A stretch of DNA of 64,000 bases, from NCBI GenBank assembly GCA_034509425.1, contig JAVTVJ010011175.1, forward strand, positions 27,871 through 91,870, given 5' to 3'. The notes beneath the pieces were generated by a model. It saw only the letters and a list, made by a program, of their open reading frames with translations. It made no database searches and was not told the origin of the DNA. Source of the DNA: Eopsaltria australis. Taxonomy: Eukaryota > Chordata > Aves > Passeriformes > Petroicidae. Shown here in pieces: positions 12,208 through 24,889 of this stretch. The position numbers and the translations under genes are program-made. The first letter of the stretch is position 1. Each line of letters starts with the position of its first letter.

Positions 12208-12576
12208 TGTTGGAGGATAGCTCCACAAACAGGGCCATAGACCATTGAAGGGCTTGTGCAAGCAAAGCCTAGTTTAACTGAGACGAGTAGTAGGGCAGGC
12301 ATAAGCCTTGCTAATGTGACAGGGAACTCAAAAGCAAAGTGTCCTTGATCTCTGCAGAAAGTCCCTAAGAAGAACTTGTAACTGAAAAAAACAAAAAGAA
12401 GAATGTAAACAGAATAAACTGTATGTAAATTGTAACTTTTGAAACTAACCAATGAAGTAGTGACAAGTAGGCATAATTAATCAAGATGCTATATAAGCTG
12501 TAGCTGTGTACTAATAAACCAAGCTTGATTTATCATTCACATTGAGTCGGCGTCTTGCTCCTCTCGCCCCCCGACA
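12208..12576 (+). mobile_element. Solo LTR, 369 bp, class II type, TSD AGTGGA
   Basis: It starts TGTTGG and ends CCCCCCGACA. It is flanked by the perfect 6-bp duplication AGTGGA (12202-12207, 12577-12582). A TATA box (TATATAA near 12490) and AATAAA at 12513-12518 are in the expected order. Short LTRs with 6-bp duplications are typical of alpha/beta-like avian ERVs. Confidence 0.93.
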
Positions 12577-13684
12577 AGTGGATATTTATTTTCTTATTTA
12601 AAACAAGTGATAAGAACATTTAAAAGCATTTTTTAATGCTACAGAAAAGTTACAGCTTTCTGTTCTATTTCCAAATTTCTACCCTGTCTGTCAACACTGG
12701 GAACAGAGCTATCAATTAAACAGGAGGTTTATTCATATTTCAGAAGATGAGCTGTGGTCTGCCCCCTTCCAGATAACAGAAATCCAGCCAGAAATAGTCA
12801 GAGGAGCAGAGGCAGGAGCGTAGGAAATGTGTTTGTAACAGATATCAGGACAGTGACTTTGGCATTAGTTATCAGCCTAGAAGATGCCTGAAGAGCTGAG
12901 CCAAGACAGCCAATAAATTCTGTCAAGCAGCTCTGATACACTGGACTTTAGTTTTTTTGTTTCTTGACCAGTCTAAATGAATAATGTGCCATGTCTAGTT
13001 AGAGACAGTGTAAAGGCAGCAATTTACCTTGCTTGTTTGGATATTCTGTTACTTAAGTTAATGAACCAGAACTCTGAATGTAGAAGCAGTAGCATAGTAA
13101 TAAACCTCAACAAGCAGACAGCATGATGGAAGATGGTGCAGAAATGGACTGTGATGAAGTTTTGCAAGTTTAATTTGCTACACTCTTATTTAATTTGCTA
13201 CCGTCTTTCTAAAAGAATGTACAGCGACATCAATGGACCATAGCTTTCTTGTTTTAGAGGACTTAACATCCTGATTACATTTATACAAGCCCTGTGATAT
13301 CTGTGGGATTGTTTAATTAAAGTTGTTTCTTGACGTCTCACATCCCTTTTTGTTAGCAAGACTAGAAATTTAACTAAATTGTTACCAAGTGTAGAATTTG
13401 CCATCTTCTTAGTTTGTTCAGGCTTTAACTGTACAGTATTCTGACTTCTGTATTTTGCTTTACAAAAATTGTACTAAAGCTGGAATTTATTGCACTATAT
13501 AAACAACCAACTCTGTGCAATATGGATCTGTCCAGAATAGTAACTATGTGAGCAGGAGTTTGTTGCTATGCTTGGGGAAATAAATTCATAGGTGAGATCT
13601 AGAGAAATCTGCAGAACCAGGAGGAATCTGCATAAAAGGACTGTTATAAACCTATAGGGAATAGAAACATTGGAGAAATTCTCC
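12577..13684. other. Intron, no other feature recognised
   Basis: Mixed-composition intron sequence. 12700-13150 could be an old repeat but shows no diagnostic ends. Confidence 0.4.
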
Positions 13685-14242
13685 AGGTATGGTGATTTTC
13701 AGCAGGTTGAGGGGAGTAATTGTGCCCCTCTGCTCTGATATGGTGGAATCCCTCCTGGAGTACTGCACCTAGCTCTGGAGTTTTCAGTACAGGAAAGACG
13801 TGAACCTGTCGGAGCAGGTCCAGAGGAGTGCCACAAAAATTATGAGAGGCTGGAACACCTCTCCTGTGAGAAAAGGCTGAGAGAATTGGAATTTTCAGCC
13901 TGGAGAAGAGAAGGTTTCAGGGAGACATTATGGCAGCCTTTCAATACTTAAAGGGGGCTTATAATATGGAGACAGAGGTTTTAATAGTGCTTGTAGTGAT
14001 AGGACAATGGGTAATGGTTTCAAACCAAAAGAGGGTAGATTCAGACTAGATATAAGGAAGAAATTTTTACAATGGTGATTCACTGGAATAGGTTGCCCAG
14101 AGAACTGGTAGATGCCCTGTACCTCAAAGCATTCAAAGTAAGGTTGGACAGGGCTCTGAGGACTGAAGATGTCTCTGCTCCTTGCAGGGGAGTGGGACTA
14201 GGTGACCTTTAAAGACCCCTTCCAACCCAAACCATTCTATGA
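13685..14242 (+). mobile_element. CR1 LINE 3' end, sense
   Basis: This segment has the CR1 3' region: GTGCCCCTCTGCTCTGAT, GGAGTACTGCACC, AGGCTGAGAGA, and the terminal GACCCCTTCCAACC with the ATTCTATGAT tail at 14233-14242. It is 5'-truncated, with several small changes from consensus. Confidence 0.95.
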
Positions 14243-14895
14243 TTTTTGCTTAGTTTACAATACTATTGTAAAAATCACTGAAAAGAGAAGGAAACATAGG
14301 AGGAGAGCAGGAATAGGTGAGCACTGTCTGAAGATATGAAACATTCTGGTACAGAACTCAAAACTAAGAAGGTTCCTCAGCTGAACCCAATTAGGAAACA
14401 AAAGTCTGTTTTGGTCATTGTGGGTATTTTTGCTGATTCTTGGAAGAGTTTGACTGAGAACTCAATTTGCCTGATACCCAAATTCAGCCACCTGTGTTTC
14501 AGGGAACCCAGGGCAACGGATAAATGCCTTAACTTGAGCAAGGAAGACAAACAGTACAGAAAGATCACTTCCCTTGCAGAATTAAGGTTTTCTTACTAAA
14601 CACTTGCAATTTATTTATGGAATATTTATTTCAAATAATGCAAATTATATTTGATGTACTGTTAAATCAAGGTGTTACTTGTTAAGCATACCATAGGGAT
14701 ATTTTAGACTCACTTGACTTTAAAACAGGATCCCATGGCTTTCTTAAAGAAGATACACTTAAAGTAAATGATGAGGGCTGGATGAACGATTTATTTGGTG
14801 AGGTATCTGGCTAGTCTTATGCAGGAGTCAGATTGTATCACTGTAATGCTTACTTTGATAGTAAAGCTGATTATTATGTGTGTTGTTTCTTACAG

Positions 14896-14999
14896 GTTAA
14901 TAAGACAGGCATACCTTGAAATAGCACTATTATATTTGTATCTTGCCACAACTAATGAGGATGTACCACAGACAGATAAGTTGGTGCCTTCCAAATCAA
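14896..14999 (+). pseudogene. CFAP54: CFAP54 exon, 3' edge uncertain
   Basis: The acceptor is gtttcttacag. It reads LIRQAYLEIALLYLYLATTN, a conserved CFAP54 stretch. The donor is unclear. GTGTAT after 14999 leaves phase 1, while the next exon needs phase 0. GTGCCT near 14983 keeps phase but is a poor donor. This junction may be decayed. Confidence 0.85.
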
Positions 15000-15706
15000 G
15001 TGTATATTTTCTATCTTTTGGGTAGTGGCCTCTTCAAAACAGGAAATATATACTGTGCACCTTGCCATATTATTACTTGCAGTGACTTATACTGATACTT
15101 AAAGTCCTCCTAGAAAAATCACACAAAGAAATCATATAATAGAATTTGATCTTGTTTGATGTTATCTCTGATGTTTATTGCATTGAATGATAATATTTAA
15201 AATATTTTTCTGTATAAAATAGGAAGACACAGAACCAACAGTGTTTTCATTTCCAATTGTATACTAATTAATTTGTACCTTGCAAAATATACTTAACTTT
15301 TAAACCTGTTTTTTTAAATGCTAACTTTACCAGATTTCAGTTTTTCCATACAAATATGAATCACAGCATGGGAAATATAAGTGTCTTTAACCACATTAAA
15401 GTTCCTACAAGCCATAGATGGAAAGCAAAATGTGTAACATTAGAGAAAAGAGGTAATTAAGACTCTAAAAAATGGAATATGATAAGAACACTGTATAGAG
15501 TAGTGACCATAGTATAAGCTGCTCTGAGGAAACTCTTTTTCAGGAGCAGCCAATTAGTATGCTCTGGAAATTTTTTTCATTTTTAGCAATTAATCCATGG
15601 ATTTACAGTCAATGCCAATTTTTACAACTTGCAAATAAAACAATTAATTTATAAGTCAGAGGACTTTCTTCTATGTTTAGAATATATTTTACTGTAATAT
15701 ATTTAG
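15000..15706. other. Intron, no other feature
   Basis: AT-rich intron without a recognised element. Confidence 0.5.
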
Positions 15707-15829
15707 AATCCTGATTATGAAGTGGTACATAATTTTGAGGCCTCTTCTGAAGAACTCTCTTCTGAGGAGGCTATGAAATCAGAAGTCTACAAAGTACAAG
15801 CCTGGATTGCAATAAGAGCAGCTACACAG
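15707..15829 (+). pseudogene. CFAP54: CFAP54 exon (123 nt), frame open
   Basis: Exactly 41 codons between atatatttag and GTTGGT. It begins NPDYEVVHNFEASSEE and ends VQAWIAIRAATQ. The last stretch is among the best conserved parts of the CFAP54 C-terminal region. Confidence 0.93.
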
Positions 15830-16350
15830 GTTGGTGCAATATTCTGAAGAGGTAATTTTTTTGTTTGTTTTACATTTCATCTTATTATACTTACACAAGT
15901 AAATAAGGCAATGCAAACAAGAGTATTAGATTTCCTGAAATTTCTGGCATGGGTCTTATTTACTAAAATTAAGATGGACACACTCTGAATAGTGCAATTA
16001 ATCTCTCTTGGACAGATCTGACTCTGTTTACCTCAGCTTTGATTCAGTGCAAATAAAATGGCACATGATCTGTGTGCACATGTATTTGACATATGGGCAG
16101 ACATCTGTGGCATCCAGATGAGGATATCTGGTTTGGAATCACTTATGTAGTAATTAAGCTGTCAGCAGTAGTGATTTATTTAAATAAAATGTGTACCTTA
16201 TGTCAGAAAGTAATAGGGTATTTTCCTAACTTTTAAAAATATAGTATATTTAATAATTATTTTTTGTCCTCATCTTGCTACTCTAAGATTTTAAAATCTA
16301 TATAAATTTTGTAGTGAACAAGTCCTGAATAAAATAAATGTTATTTTTAG

Positions 16351-16490
16351 GTCAGTGAAGCTGTGCTTGCTTCTCAGCTGTTAGTTGGAATGAAGTATTA
16401 AAGAACAGAGCATGATGGATGAAGTGCAACAAAAAATCCCAGAATTTGTATCTATGGATCTTTTTTCTTCGTACAGAGATTTCATATCTG
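16351..16490 (+). pseudogene. CFAP54: CFAP54 exon (140 nt) with 1-nt frameshift
   Basis: It reads VSEAVLASQLLVGMK in phase with the exon before, then hits TAA at 16399. Shifted by one base, the reading resumes as KEQSMMDEVQQKIPEF through FSSYRDFIS and ends with one base before GTATTC. That phase fits the next exon. The lesion is a single-base indel near 16396-16402, next to short A runs. Confidence 0.85.
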
Positions 16491-18637
16491 GTATTCCTTT
16501 ATACCTAGTAATATCAGAAAATTAAATAAATAATAAGCTATATATGCCTTGTAATCTAGTAGTACATTTAAAATCTAATTTTAATTTATGAAAAATTATA
16601 AATCAGTTTTGGAAAGTAAAAGCAAAAGCCTCATCATGCATAGCAATACAAAATATTAAGTAGAAACCTCATGGGTCTTTAAATATCAGCCTGTGCATGT
16701 GTTCAATATGTTAAGAAAAATTCATTGTTTGCATACTGTGGCTCAGAAAGACAGAGCGCACATACTGTCATAATTTTGGAAAAACAGATGGTCCTTTGTT
16801 ACAGGATTTCCCCAGACATATAAAGTAGATGTTGGCCTCCCTATCAGTCATCCCTGCTTTTTTTTTTTTTTTTTTTTTTTTTAAAGATTGACTTATAACT
16901 GATTTTTTCCCTAAGTATATTAACTTTCCCTTGGAGAGTTTCAGTTTTACTCTTGATTTTGCAAGAAGATGTTGGTGTTGAATAGCTTGTCTCAACTTGC
17001 ATCATCCCTCAAAAAACCCAACCCAACCAATGAAATATAAACAAAACCACAAACAACAAAACCCACCAAAACTAACAAGCCCAAACTCTTGCAAAGTTTT
17101 CCGCCTGGGTACTGTATTCTAAAAGTCAAAGTCAGTCTAAGAAAACTTTCACTGTCTTTCCAGTCCAATTGATTATTATTTAGATATGCTTCCACTAGCA
17201 TGGTAGAACTTGGCCTTGGTTATTTCTAAATTCTTCATTTATTTTTTGGCTAAAGGAGTTGATGAAATGGAAGTTTTTCATCTACCGACAGTGAAACTAG
17301 GAATTCTGAGATAATGACTGCTAGATGTTATATAAACACTAAGGCAAAATATTCATATTTATTTTTAACCTAGGAACCATTAATTTAGTGATAAAATTTT
17401 GGTTCAGTGACTTAATTTCAATTATCCCGAGTGACTGACAAAGACTGAATTGCTCTGCTTGATAGGTGCTGGCAAAGCTGAGCCATGTCTGCTTACTGTA
17501 CAGTGTTTAAACATATATGTTTTGACCAGTTTATGAAAACAAGTGTTGTATGCTATGACTTTCCATCAGATTGTTTTGTACTAGCTCCATTTGCTTATAA
17601 TTACAGATCATTTTTTCTTTTAGCAGATGCAGCAGGTATTTCCCCTGATAGTTCTGTTAGCCAATGCAAAGAAGAATAGAAAATGTAGAAAAGCAATAGT
17701 AGGCCAAAATACAAAAATGTAAATTGAAATGTAAATTATCAGCATAGCACGCTGAATATTTTCTGTAAAACTCTCAGTGAAACACATTTAAGTTTTCATC
17801 TATAGGACAATATTGGCCATTTAAACCTTTAGCATTGGCAGTGAAATGTCAGGAATAATAGAGACATTCAGATTTTGTAGAAGCATTCATAATTGTTTTC
17901 TGAAAGTTTACTGTTAGGAATCACTCTAACATAACGTTTGTTTAATTGGGAGTGAGAAACAGCACAAGAATTGTGCTTTTGAAAGATCCGTGTACTAATA
18001 CAGTAAAAACCAGTATTGAATATAAGCAGTGATGCAGTGATATCTGTACTGATAATTTTTTCCTCTTTCTGCATAAGTATAACTTTTAGGCAGCACAAAA
18101 GAAAATATTATCTTTTGTTTTATTTCACATTTAAGAATATATGTCATTGTAAATGTGCTTAATATCTAAAAAAGATGAAGGATTAAAACTAACAATGAAC
18201 ACTTCAGAGTACCTGATTCTTCTGAGTTTGGGTCAACATAACTGAGAAGTTCAGCTGCCACAGTTATTACTGATGACTCCTTGTGTTGTTTCCATTTAGT
18301 AAATATCTCTATGAACTATGTGTATAAATAATGGCTTTATATTCAAATTCAGAGAGAGAGAATGCACCTTGCTCTCTACCCCTTTTGAATTTCTTGCAAG
18401 GATTACTAAGGTTCCTGCCCATGATCTGAGAAGCAATTTTCAACTAATTTTAAGGCTATTTGCTATTTCAACTCATATTAAAGCAGAATAGAAATAATTT
18501 TTCTTGTATGAAAACATATAAGCAGTTTCACAAGTTATACTTCTAGTTACAGATTAATCAATTCCAACACAATGCAGAAATAGCTTTTGAATTCCAACCA
18601 CTTCATGTGTGTTCTTGAACTATTATTGCATTTGCAG
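16491..18637. other. Intron, with T-rich tract
   Basis: Intron between the 16.4 and 18.7 kb exons. A T tract of about 25 bases lies at 16857-16882. Nothing else is recognised. Splice phases across this gap agree without any further exon. Confidence 0.55.
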
Positions 18638-18831
18638 ATGGATACAATGTTGTCTCTGAAACTCCTGAAGTATCTTCTACTGAAAAAGAACAAATCACAG
18701 AAGACAGAGTGAAAGTGATGGAACAGAAAGTATTGTCACTGAGGCCAGACAGAAGAAAGATACAATAACATGGGTTCACATAATTCGCTACCATAATAAT
18801 TTAAAAAGAATTTATAACACAAACCCATCTG
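18638..18831 (+). pseudogene. CFAP54: CFAP54 exon (194 nt) with frameshift
   Basis: The acceptor is attgcatttgcag and the donor is GTATGT. The first part reads DGYNVVSETPEVSSTEKEQ in the phase given by the previous exon. The second part, ESIVTEARQKKDTITWVHII, lies in another frame and is the conserved segment. The indel falls between about 18680 and 18730. The exon ends in phase 1 in the second frame, as the next exon requires. Confidence 0.82.
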
Positions 18832-19545
18832 GTATGTACTTTTATTTCCTTATAGAAAACTGCTGTAGGTGAGATACTTTTCTTGAGGGCAAACAGTGTC
18901 AGATTTAAAAGCTATCATCTGAAATAGCTTGATTTTGAGTTCCTTTAATTGTATAAATGCAAAAAAATCTTCATGGAAATCAAGATTTATGTCAGTTTAA
19001 AAATGCTGTAAGTGAAGACATTACTACCTTTCTTTGTAGTTATTCATAAGCCTCCACAATACCAGGAAGGACTCCCTCAAAACTTAATTGTTATTAATAC
19101 ATCTGAAGCATTTCTAAAAAAATCAAAATTGATATTTATTTTTAGTTCTAGAAAAATAAAGCTTAAGTCCCATCATAAATAAATCTGTTCAGTTTAAGGT
19201 TCTGTTTTGGAGACTTGAGTGTAGGGTAAATGGGAGGGCTGAGCATTATTGAACGTGTTTTGACTGAAACCCTAGATGTGATTTGCTTGCTTGGGTTATT
19301 ACTCTGTAAATGGAACATGGTAATAGATAGGACCTTGCAAACAGAGTAAGAATCCATTAATTGCAAGGCCCTAATATTATGCACCTACCTGTGATGACCA
19401 GCTTTTGGATATACAAGTGGTGACCCAATAGGTGAGAACAGTACTACATTGCATATATAGGTGTTGTTTAGAGAGAAACCTAGCAACTCTGAAAATAATA
19501 ATTCCAGAGAGGGCTGGGACCTTGCAGCACTAAATGAAAGGAAAG
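18832..19545. other. Intron, no other feature
   Basis: Intron sequence up to the proviral target duplication GGAAAG at 19540-19545. No repeat is recognised. Confidence 0.5.
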
Positions 19546-19939
19546 TGTGGAGAATAACTATCTCCATCTGCGTGGACATAAGTAAGCAATCCAGCATCTT
19601 TAGGTGAGAAATAGGCCTCTGTACAAGGTCATCTGAAAGACATCTGTGAGAAAGAAAGATGCAAAGACTGTAAATAATTCCCAGGTGTCTGAGGAGAAAC
19701 TTGGCAGATGAAACTGTTATTGTAGCCTTCTGATACTAACTTAGTGCTCTAATTAGAGTAGAGAAAATACCATGTGAAAGCTTTGTGTGAGAAAACACTG
19801 TGTGAACTGCAGACGAAAAACTTATCGCATAGCTTTATTTTTAGCACACTGTAGAATATAAGTATGCTTACTGCCTGAAATAAAACGGCTTCACTTTGAT
19901 CACATTGCTCTGGCGTGATGTCCCATCATTTTCCCCGCA
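19546..19939 (+). mobile_element. 5' LTR of the provirus
   Basis: 394 bp, from TGTGGAGAATAAC to TTCCCCGCA, with AATAAA at 19879-19884 close to the 3' end, implying a short U5. Its mate is at 33099-33485. Confidence 0.95.
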
Positions 19940-20298
19940 AATGGTGGTCCTGATGTGACTGGCGTGATAGAGGGCCTCGCAACGTGATTCTACCTGAAGT
20001 GATTCCACCTGGCGTGATACCACCCGACGTGATAGGAGGCCCCCAGATTCATCAGATGCTGAGATTCGGTGAAATAGATCACTGAGGGAGTGGGTAAACC
20101 GGCCAAATCCCTGCTGCCCCGGCAGGAAGCCTCGCACACAGAGGGTGCGGGAAGCCTCACCAAAGGGGTGGATTGCCTCACCAAAAGGTGGGAAGCCTCA
20201 CACAGTGAGTGTGGGAAGCCTCGTACATATTAAGTGTGGGAAGACAGAGAATCCTCACCGAAAGGTGGGAAGCCTCACACGTGGGCCGTGTGGGATGG
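19940..20298 (+). repeat. Primer-site region and repeat-rich leader
   Basis: Sequence after the 5' LTR contains TGGTGGTCCTGATGTGAC at 19943, the expected place for a tRNA primer site. I cannot match it to a known tRNA. A G-TGAT/GTGATTC(C)ACC pattern recurs at 19955-20035. From about 20128 the unit GGGAAGCCTCAC recurs several times with variable spacing. The same unit continues after the nested LTR at 21152. Confidence 0.6.
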
Positions 20299-21151
20299 TG
20301 TCAGAGACTGAAAATAGTTCATGCCTCAAACATTGATATAAAGTTTTGATCAGAGAAGCCTCCCTGAAGATACCTGACTGGGACTTTGAACTGAGCCAAA
20401 CTGCTGAGATTAGATAAAGGGAAAAGCCTATTGTTCAGTCATCTCAGTCTGAGGGAAAGGAATGCGTCCACAGAGGCTGAAGCCACCAGCTGTACTGAGA
20501 ATCATTTCTGGCTGAGTTTGGGGTGGGGGCAGAGCACAGCTCACAGAAGCCAAGTTTGCAGTCTTACCCCCCAGCTGAAGGGGGGAGCAGGATGGCATAA
20601 CCTCTGATCAGAGGCAATACACACTCATCCTCCATTACACAAACTGGCCCAGCTGTGGAACCCCCAACCCCACAAGCCACATCCATGGGACTCTCACGTG
20701 AGAGGCAGCTGAGGAGGAGTCACAATCTATCACAGACCCCCCAAAGTGCTCCCCAGACGCCTTGCACCACAGGAGTGCACGTGATGCAAGCAGAGTCTGC
20801 TGCTAGAGGCTGCCCCCTCCCCTGGGGGGACATGCCTGGACATTTCCACCTGACCTGAGTGTATATTAACCCATGGCATTCTGTGCTTTTGGGGGACTTC
20901 CACTACCGAGACCAGCTGAAGAGGACATCAGGACACCAGTGGGACCCACGGAGTGGTGATACTTCTTTGTCCCTGTCCCTCTCTGTCCCCCCATCTTTCT
21001 CCCTACTCCCCCTTTCTTCTCTTTTCTTCTCTCTCTTTCTCTCATATTTACTATCAAATAAAATTCATACTATTGATTGGCATATGGTCTCGTTTGTACC
21101 TTAATTCGAGCAGAAATATTTCTAAAGAACTTTAATAATTAGATCATAACA
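20299..21151 (+). mobile_element. Solo LTR nested in the proviral leader, TSD GATGG
   Basis: An 853-bp element from TGTCAG to ATAACA, flanked by GATGG at 20294-20298 and 21152-21156. AATAAA lies at 21057-21062. It splits the GGGAAGCCTCAC repeat leader into two parts, so it inserted after the provirus. A 5-bp duplication fits class I or III ERVs. Confidence 0.87.
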
Positions 21152-21249
21152 GATGGGAGAAGCCTCACCCTAGGGGTGGGAAGCCTCACCGAAAGGGTGG
21201 GATGCCTCATCCGGTTGCCTCGCCGTGAGGACGAGAAGCCCCTTACGCA
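21152..21249 (+). repeat. Leader repeats, second part
   Basis: GGGAAGCCTCAC-type units resume directly after the nested LTR and run up to the gag start. Confidence 0.7.
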
Positions 21250-23150
21250 ATGCGTCTGGGGAGGAAAATGGCCGGGGAGGAGATTGGGATGGACAAGGAA
21301 CAACAGGCAGTCCTAAACCTCCTCCAACATATTATCTCTGTGAGAGGACTGAAATGTGATGATTCCATTATTCGGAGTCTCCTAAAGTGGGCTTGGGACC
21401 ATGGACTAATCTCGGGAGCGGGAGTAGCCTTTCAGATACCCGCCTGGGCGGCAATTGGGAAGGCACTGTGGAACTCTGTCAGTAGTGGTGGAGCAGCCAC
21501 TAAGGAAGCTTCTAAATATTCCACTCATTGGAAGCTCATAACAGAGACCCTGCAGGAAATGAAGGCGGAGACGCAGGCAGCTGCCTCTGTTTTTGCAGTG
21601 CTAACTCCATCAGGCTCTGAATCAAAAGAAACTGAAACAGCAATCACCTCCACTTTTTCGACCCGAGTGACGTTCCCGCTTCCCACTTCTGTAACAACAC
21701 CACCTCCAGCCCCTCCTGTACCTGAACCCACCACCACCACCAATGTTACCCAAAGTAATGAAGAAATTAAAGAGAAACCCGGTGGAGAACAGCTGCCCCA
21801 TAACAGCTGCCTGATGCCAGCCGCCTGAGCCAGCCGCCCAATGCCAGCCGCCCGAGCCTCTACAAACCATCAGGGAAGAAGAAACAAAAGGTGATGTAGT
21901 GGAAGACTTGTTGCAAGATGTGCTCGCAAAGTTAGAGGGCCTAGTGATACAAAATCCAACTGGACAGCCTAATGTAAACACCCCGTCAGGACAGTCACCA
22001 ACTGAAACAAACCTACAGCATCAGTATTCCTTTCACGAACCCCCACTTCCTCCAGTGAGAAGTGTAGGGATCGAACAACAACAGATCCCCCTTCTGCCAA
22101 GTCTGGGAGAGCCGACGTTCCAGGACCCAGAAGTGGGCAATCAACATAGTCAACGATGTAAAGGTATAATTCATGATGCCCTGATTGAGGGACAGTTTAT
22201 CCCCCAAGCGTTTCCTGTTACTCTGCAACCTGGAGGACAGAGACGATGGGAAGCCTTTGACTGGAAACTACTTTAGAAAGCCAGAGATGCAGTATCTAAA
22301 TATGGCATTCAATCGCCATTTACCACCCAGTTATTACACTATTTGTATACTTGTGACCTATTATTACCATATGACTGTACACAGCTTGCTGCCGTTATAC
22401 TGCCTCTGTCTGCATTATTAATCTTTGAAAGACAATGGAGACAGCTATGTGTGCAGAAGGCAGCTAAACCTCGCCAACAAGACGACCCTTTGTTTGGAGT
22501 TACATCGCAACAGCTGCTAGGTGAAGGACCTTGGTCAAATGTGAATCTTCAAATGCAAAGCGCAGTACAGGTGTTACAAAGATCTCAAGAACTGGCTCTT
22601 ACCACCATCAGTACCATGCCTGAGCCTGGCGGGCCACAAGCCTTCTTACATGTATGACAAGGCCCTAATGAAAAATACTCCTCATTCATTGATCGATTGC
22701 ATCAGACGATCAAGATGCATCCTGACTTCGATGATGACATGAGAGAATAGATGTTCCAAATCCTAGCCTTTGATAACATGAACAAGAAAGCTCAACAAAT
22801 CCTCGGAACATTACCAAAAACAGTGACGGTGGTTGATATGATTGAACTAGCAGACAGAACCTATCAACAAGATAAAGCAGCATATGTTGCAGCCGCCATA
22901 AGCGGAGCTATTAAGCCTCTCCTGGACAAGAGGGGTGTAGCTGCCAATACACGGTGCTTTAATTGTGGCCACTTCTCCGGCGTAGATCCGAAGTGGTGTA
23001 AGGCATGTTGAAAAGATGATCACAGCGCAATAGATTGTAGAAAGCAGGGAAACCTGAAGCAGAGTGCGAGACCCCCGCGCGTGCAGACACACGTGCAGAG
23101 GGCCTGGACCATGACTACAACCAACAGACAGGGAGCCTTGACACCCTCCG
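21250..23150 (+). pseudogene. gag: Retroviral gag (matrix, capsid, nucleocapsid), defective
   Basis: An open frame of 192 codons starts at 21250 and has a matrix-like helical N-terminus followed by a Pro/Thr-rich linker. It stops at 21828. Capsid-like sequence continues in other frames: 22343-22657 carries LLGEGPWSN, and 22751-23011 is a helical C-terminal domain leading into CFNCGHF, the first half of a nucleocapsid zinc knuckle near 22963. Several stops and shifts (21828, 22276, 22657, 22748, 23011) mean no full Gag can be made. The order agrees with beta-like retroviruses. Confidence 0.85.
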
Positions 23151-23175
23151 CTCCGCAACTGCTGGAAGTGCCGGA

Positions 23176-23519
23176 GTGGATGTCACACCAGCAGTAGATG
23201 TTACCTTAACCACCATGGCAGTGCAGCTGGTTGACACCAATGTTGAAGGACCACTAGGAAGAAATTTGTGTGCGCTACTGCTAGGACGTTCTTCTACTAG
23301 TCGACAAGGCATTTTTGTACTACCTGGAGTAATTGATTCAGATTATACTGGAGGCATCAATGCAACGGTCTATATACTCTTTCCACCAGTCTCCATCCCG
23401 CGAGGTACACGTATTGCTCAGTTGGTCCCGTTTTTCTCTTGTGTCCCCAATCCCGGGAATGCCATCAGGGGAGACAAGGGATTTGGATCCACAGGACCAC
23501 CTCAAGTGTTTTTGCGATA
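23176..23519 (+). pseudogene. Retroviral dUTPase domain
   Basis: The 114-codon frame includes the dUTPase signatures GIFVLPGVIDSDYTG and SIPRGTRIAQLVPF, and ends with a glycine-rich GDKGFGSTG motif. In beta-like retroviruses this domain is encoded between nucleocapsid and protease, as here. It hydrolyses dUTP and limits uracil incorporation during reverse transcription. This stretch is uninterrupted, but the upstream gag-pro frame it depends on is broken. Confidence 0.88.
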
Positions 23520-23521
23520 GA

Positions 23522-23726
23522 CATCACTAGAGGCAAACCAGAAAAGACAGTCACGTTACGTTCCCGTGATGACCATCGAACAACCTTGAGAATGATTTTT
23601 GATACTGGGGCTGAGCCAAATGAAAACTACACTTGTCACTCAGCCTTTTTAGTAGCGGCCACTGGGGAGCAGCCAATCCTCAACATTAGGTGGAAAACGG
23701 ACACACTCGTCTGGATTGAACAGTGA
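23522..23726 (+). pseudogene. pro: Retroviral aspartic protease, partial
   Basis: FDTGAEPN at 23598-23621 holds the catalytic Asp-Thr-Gly (23601-23609). It is followed by a short divergent tail and a stop near 23724. The flap and the C-terminal GR(D/N) element are not obvious, so the domain is short or degraded. Confidence 0.75.
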
Positions 23727-24716
23727 TCGCTCACCGGTGAAAAGCTACTCAAAGTTAACAAACTGGTAAAAGAGCAACTCAAAGAAGATCATATTGTTCC
23801 TTCCACTAGCGAGTGGAATACATCAATATTTACAATACCAAAAAAGAGTGGAAAATGGAGACTACTGCACGGCCTAAGGGCAGTCAATGCCGTGATGATG
23901 GACATGGGAGCTTTACAACCAGGTCTTCCCTATCCTGCCATGATACCAGAAGATTGGGAAATTTTAGTTATTGATTTAAAGGACTGTTTCTTTACCATTC
24001 CTTTGCATAAAGACGATGCAGAGAGATTTGCCTTTTCTGTACCATCCATCAACAAAGCTGAACCTGCCAGACAATATCACTGGGTTGTTTTGCCCCAGGC
24101 TATGCGAAATTCGCCCACAATGTGCCAAATTTATGTAGCTTGGGCCCTAGAACCAGTAAGAAGAAAGTTTCCCTACTTGATCATTTATCACTATATGGAT
24201 GACATCTTAATAGCTGGGAAAAACTTAGCCAATCTCCCGATCTTGACTGAAGTTATGACAGCCCTTGAGTCAAAGGGGTTGAAAATCGCTCCAGAAAAGG
24301 TGCAGAAACAATCTCCTGGAAATACCTTGGTTGGATCATCACTGGAAGTCAAATATGCCCGCAGAAGGTAGAAATTACTACAGAGGTCTGGACGCTGCAC
24401 AACGTACAAAAACTGGTCGGGGATATTCAGTGGATCCATACAATATGTGGAATTACCAATGACGACTTGAAACCATTTGTACAGCTTTTGGGAACAACTA
24501 CTCAGGCCAACGATAAACGAGTACTGGGACCAGAACATCGAGCAGCCCTTGAATGCATCAGCTATAAGATTGTGTTGTGGGGTAACCGTAGTCAAAAATT
24601 CCTGGTACAGAAGAAAGGAGGTAGAGTTGGAAATGAGGTACCCAAAAGGAGGTATTACAGTTTCTGCCTCCAAAACTCATAAAACCAGGAGACAACCTGG
24701 AGAAGTTCTCTTTTAG
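23727..24716 (+). pseudogene. pol: Retroviral reverse transcriptase, defective
   Basis: The fingers and palm region is clear. LVIDLKDCFFTIPLH carries the first catalytic aspartate, and YHYMDDILIAG carries YMDD at 24192-24203. The largest open part is 23892-24371 and lacks the normal N-terminal start because the frame is broken upstream. After 24371 the thumb and connection continue in other frames. The sequence is then cut by the nested element at about 24717. Confidence 0.92.
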
Positions 24717-24889
24717 ACTTCCGGTTCACTGAGGAAAAATGTCCTTCTCTCCTCTGCGCTGTCTGGTGAGGTCCTCCCAGGCCCTCTGGGGCCTGAGGCT
24801 GCCGGCCGGGATGGCGTGGAGAGGGGAGGGGGAACCCAGGCCAGTCTTTCAGTTCCTCACAGTGGTTTTATGCGAGAGGGAACTAAATC

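Noticed and set aside
17627..17717. Candidate extra CFAP54 exon after tttttcttttagcag
   Set aside because: The exons at 16.4 and 18.7 kb already join in phase, and there is no good donor after it.
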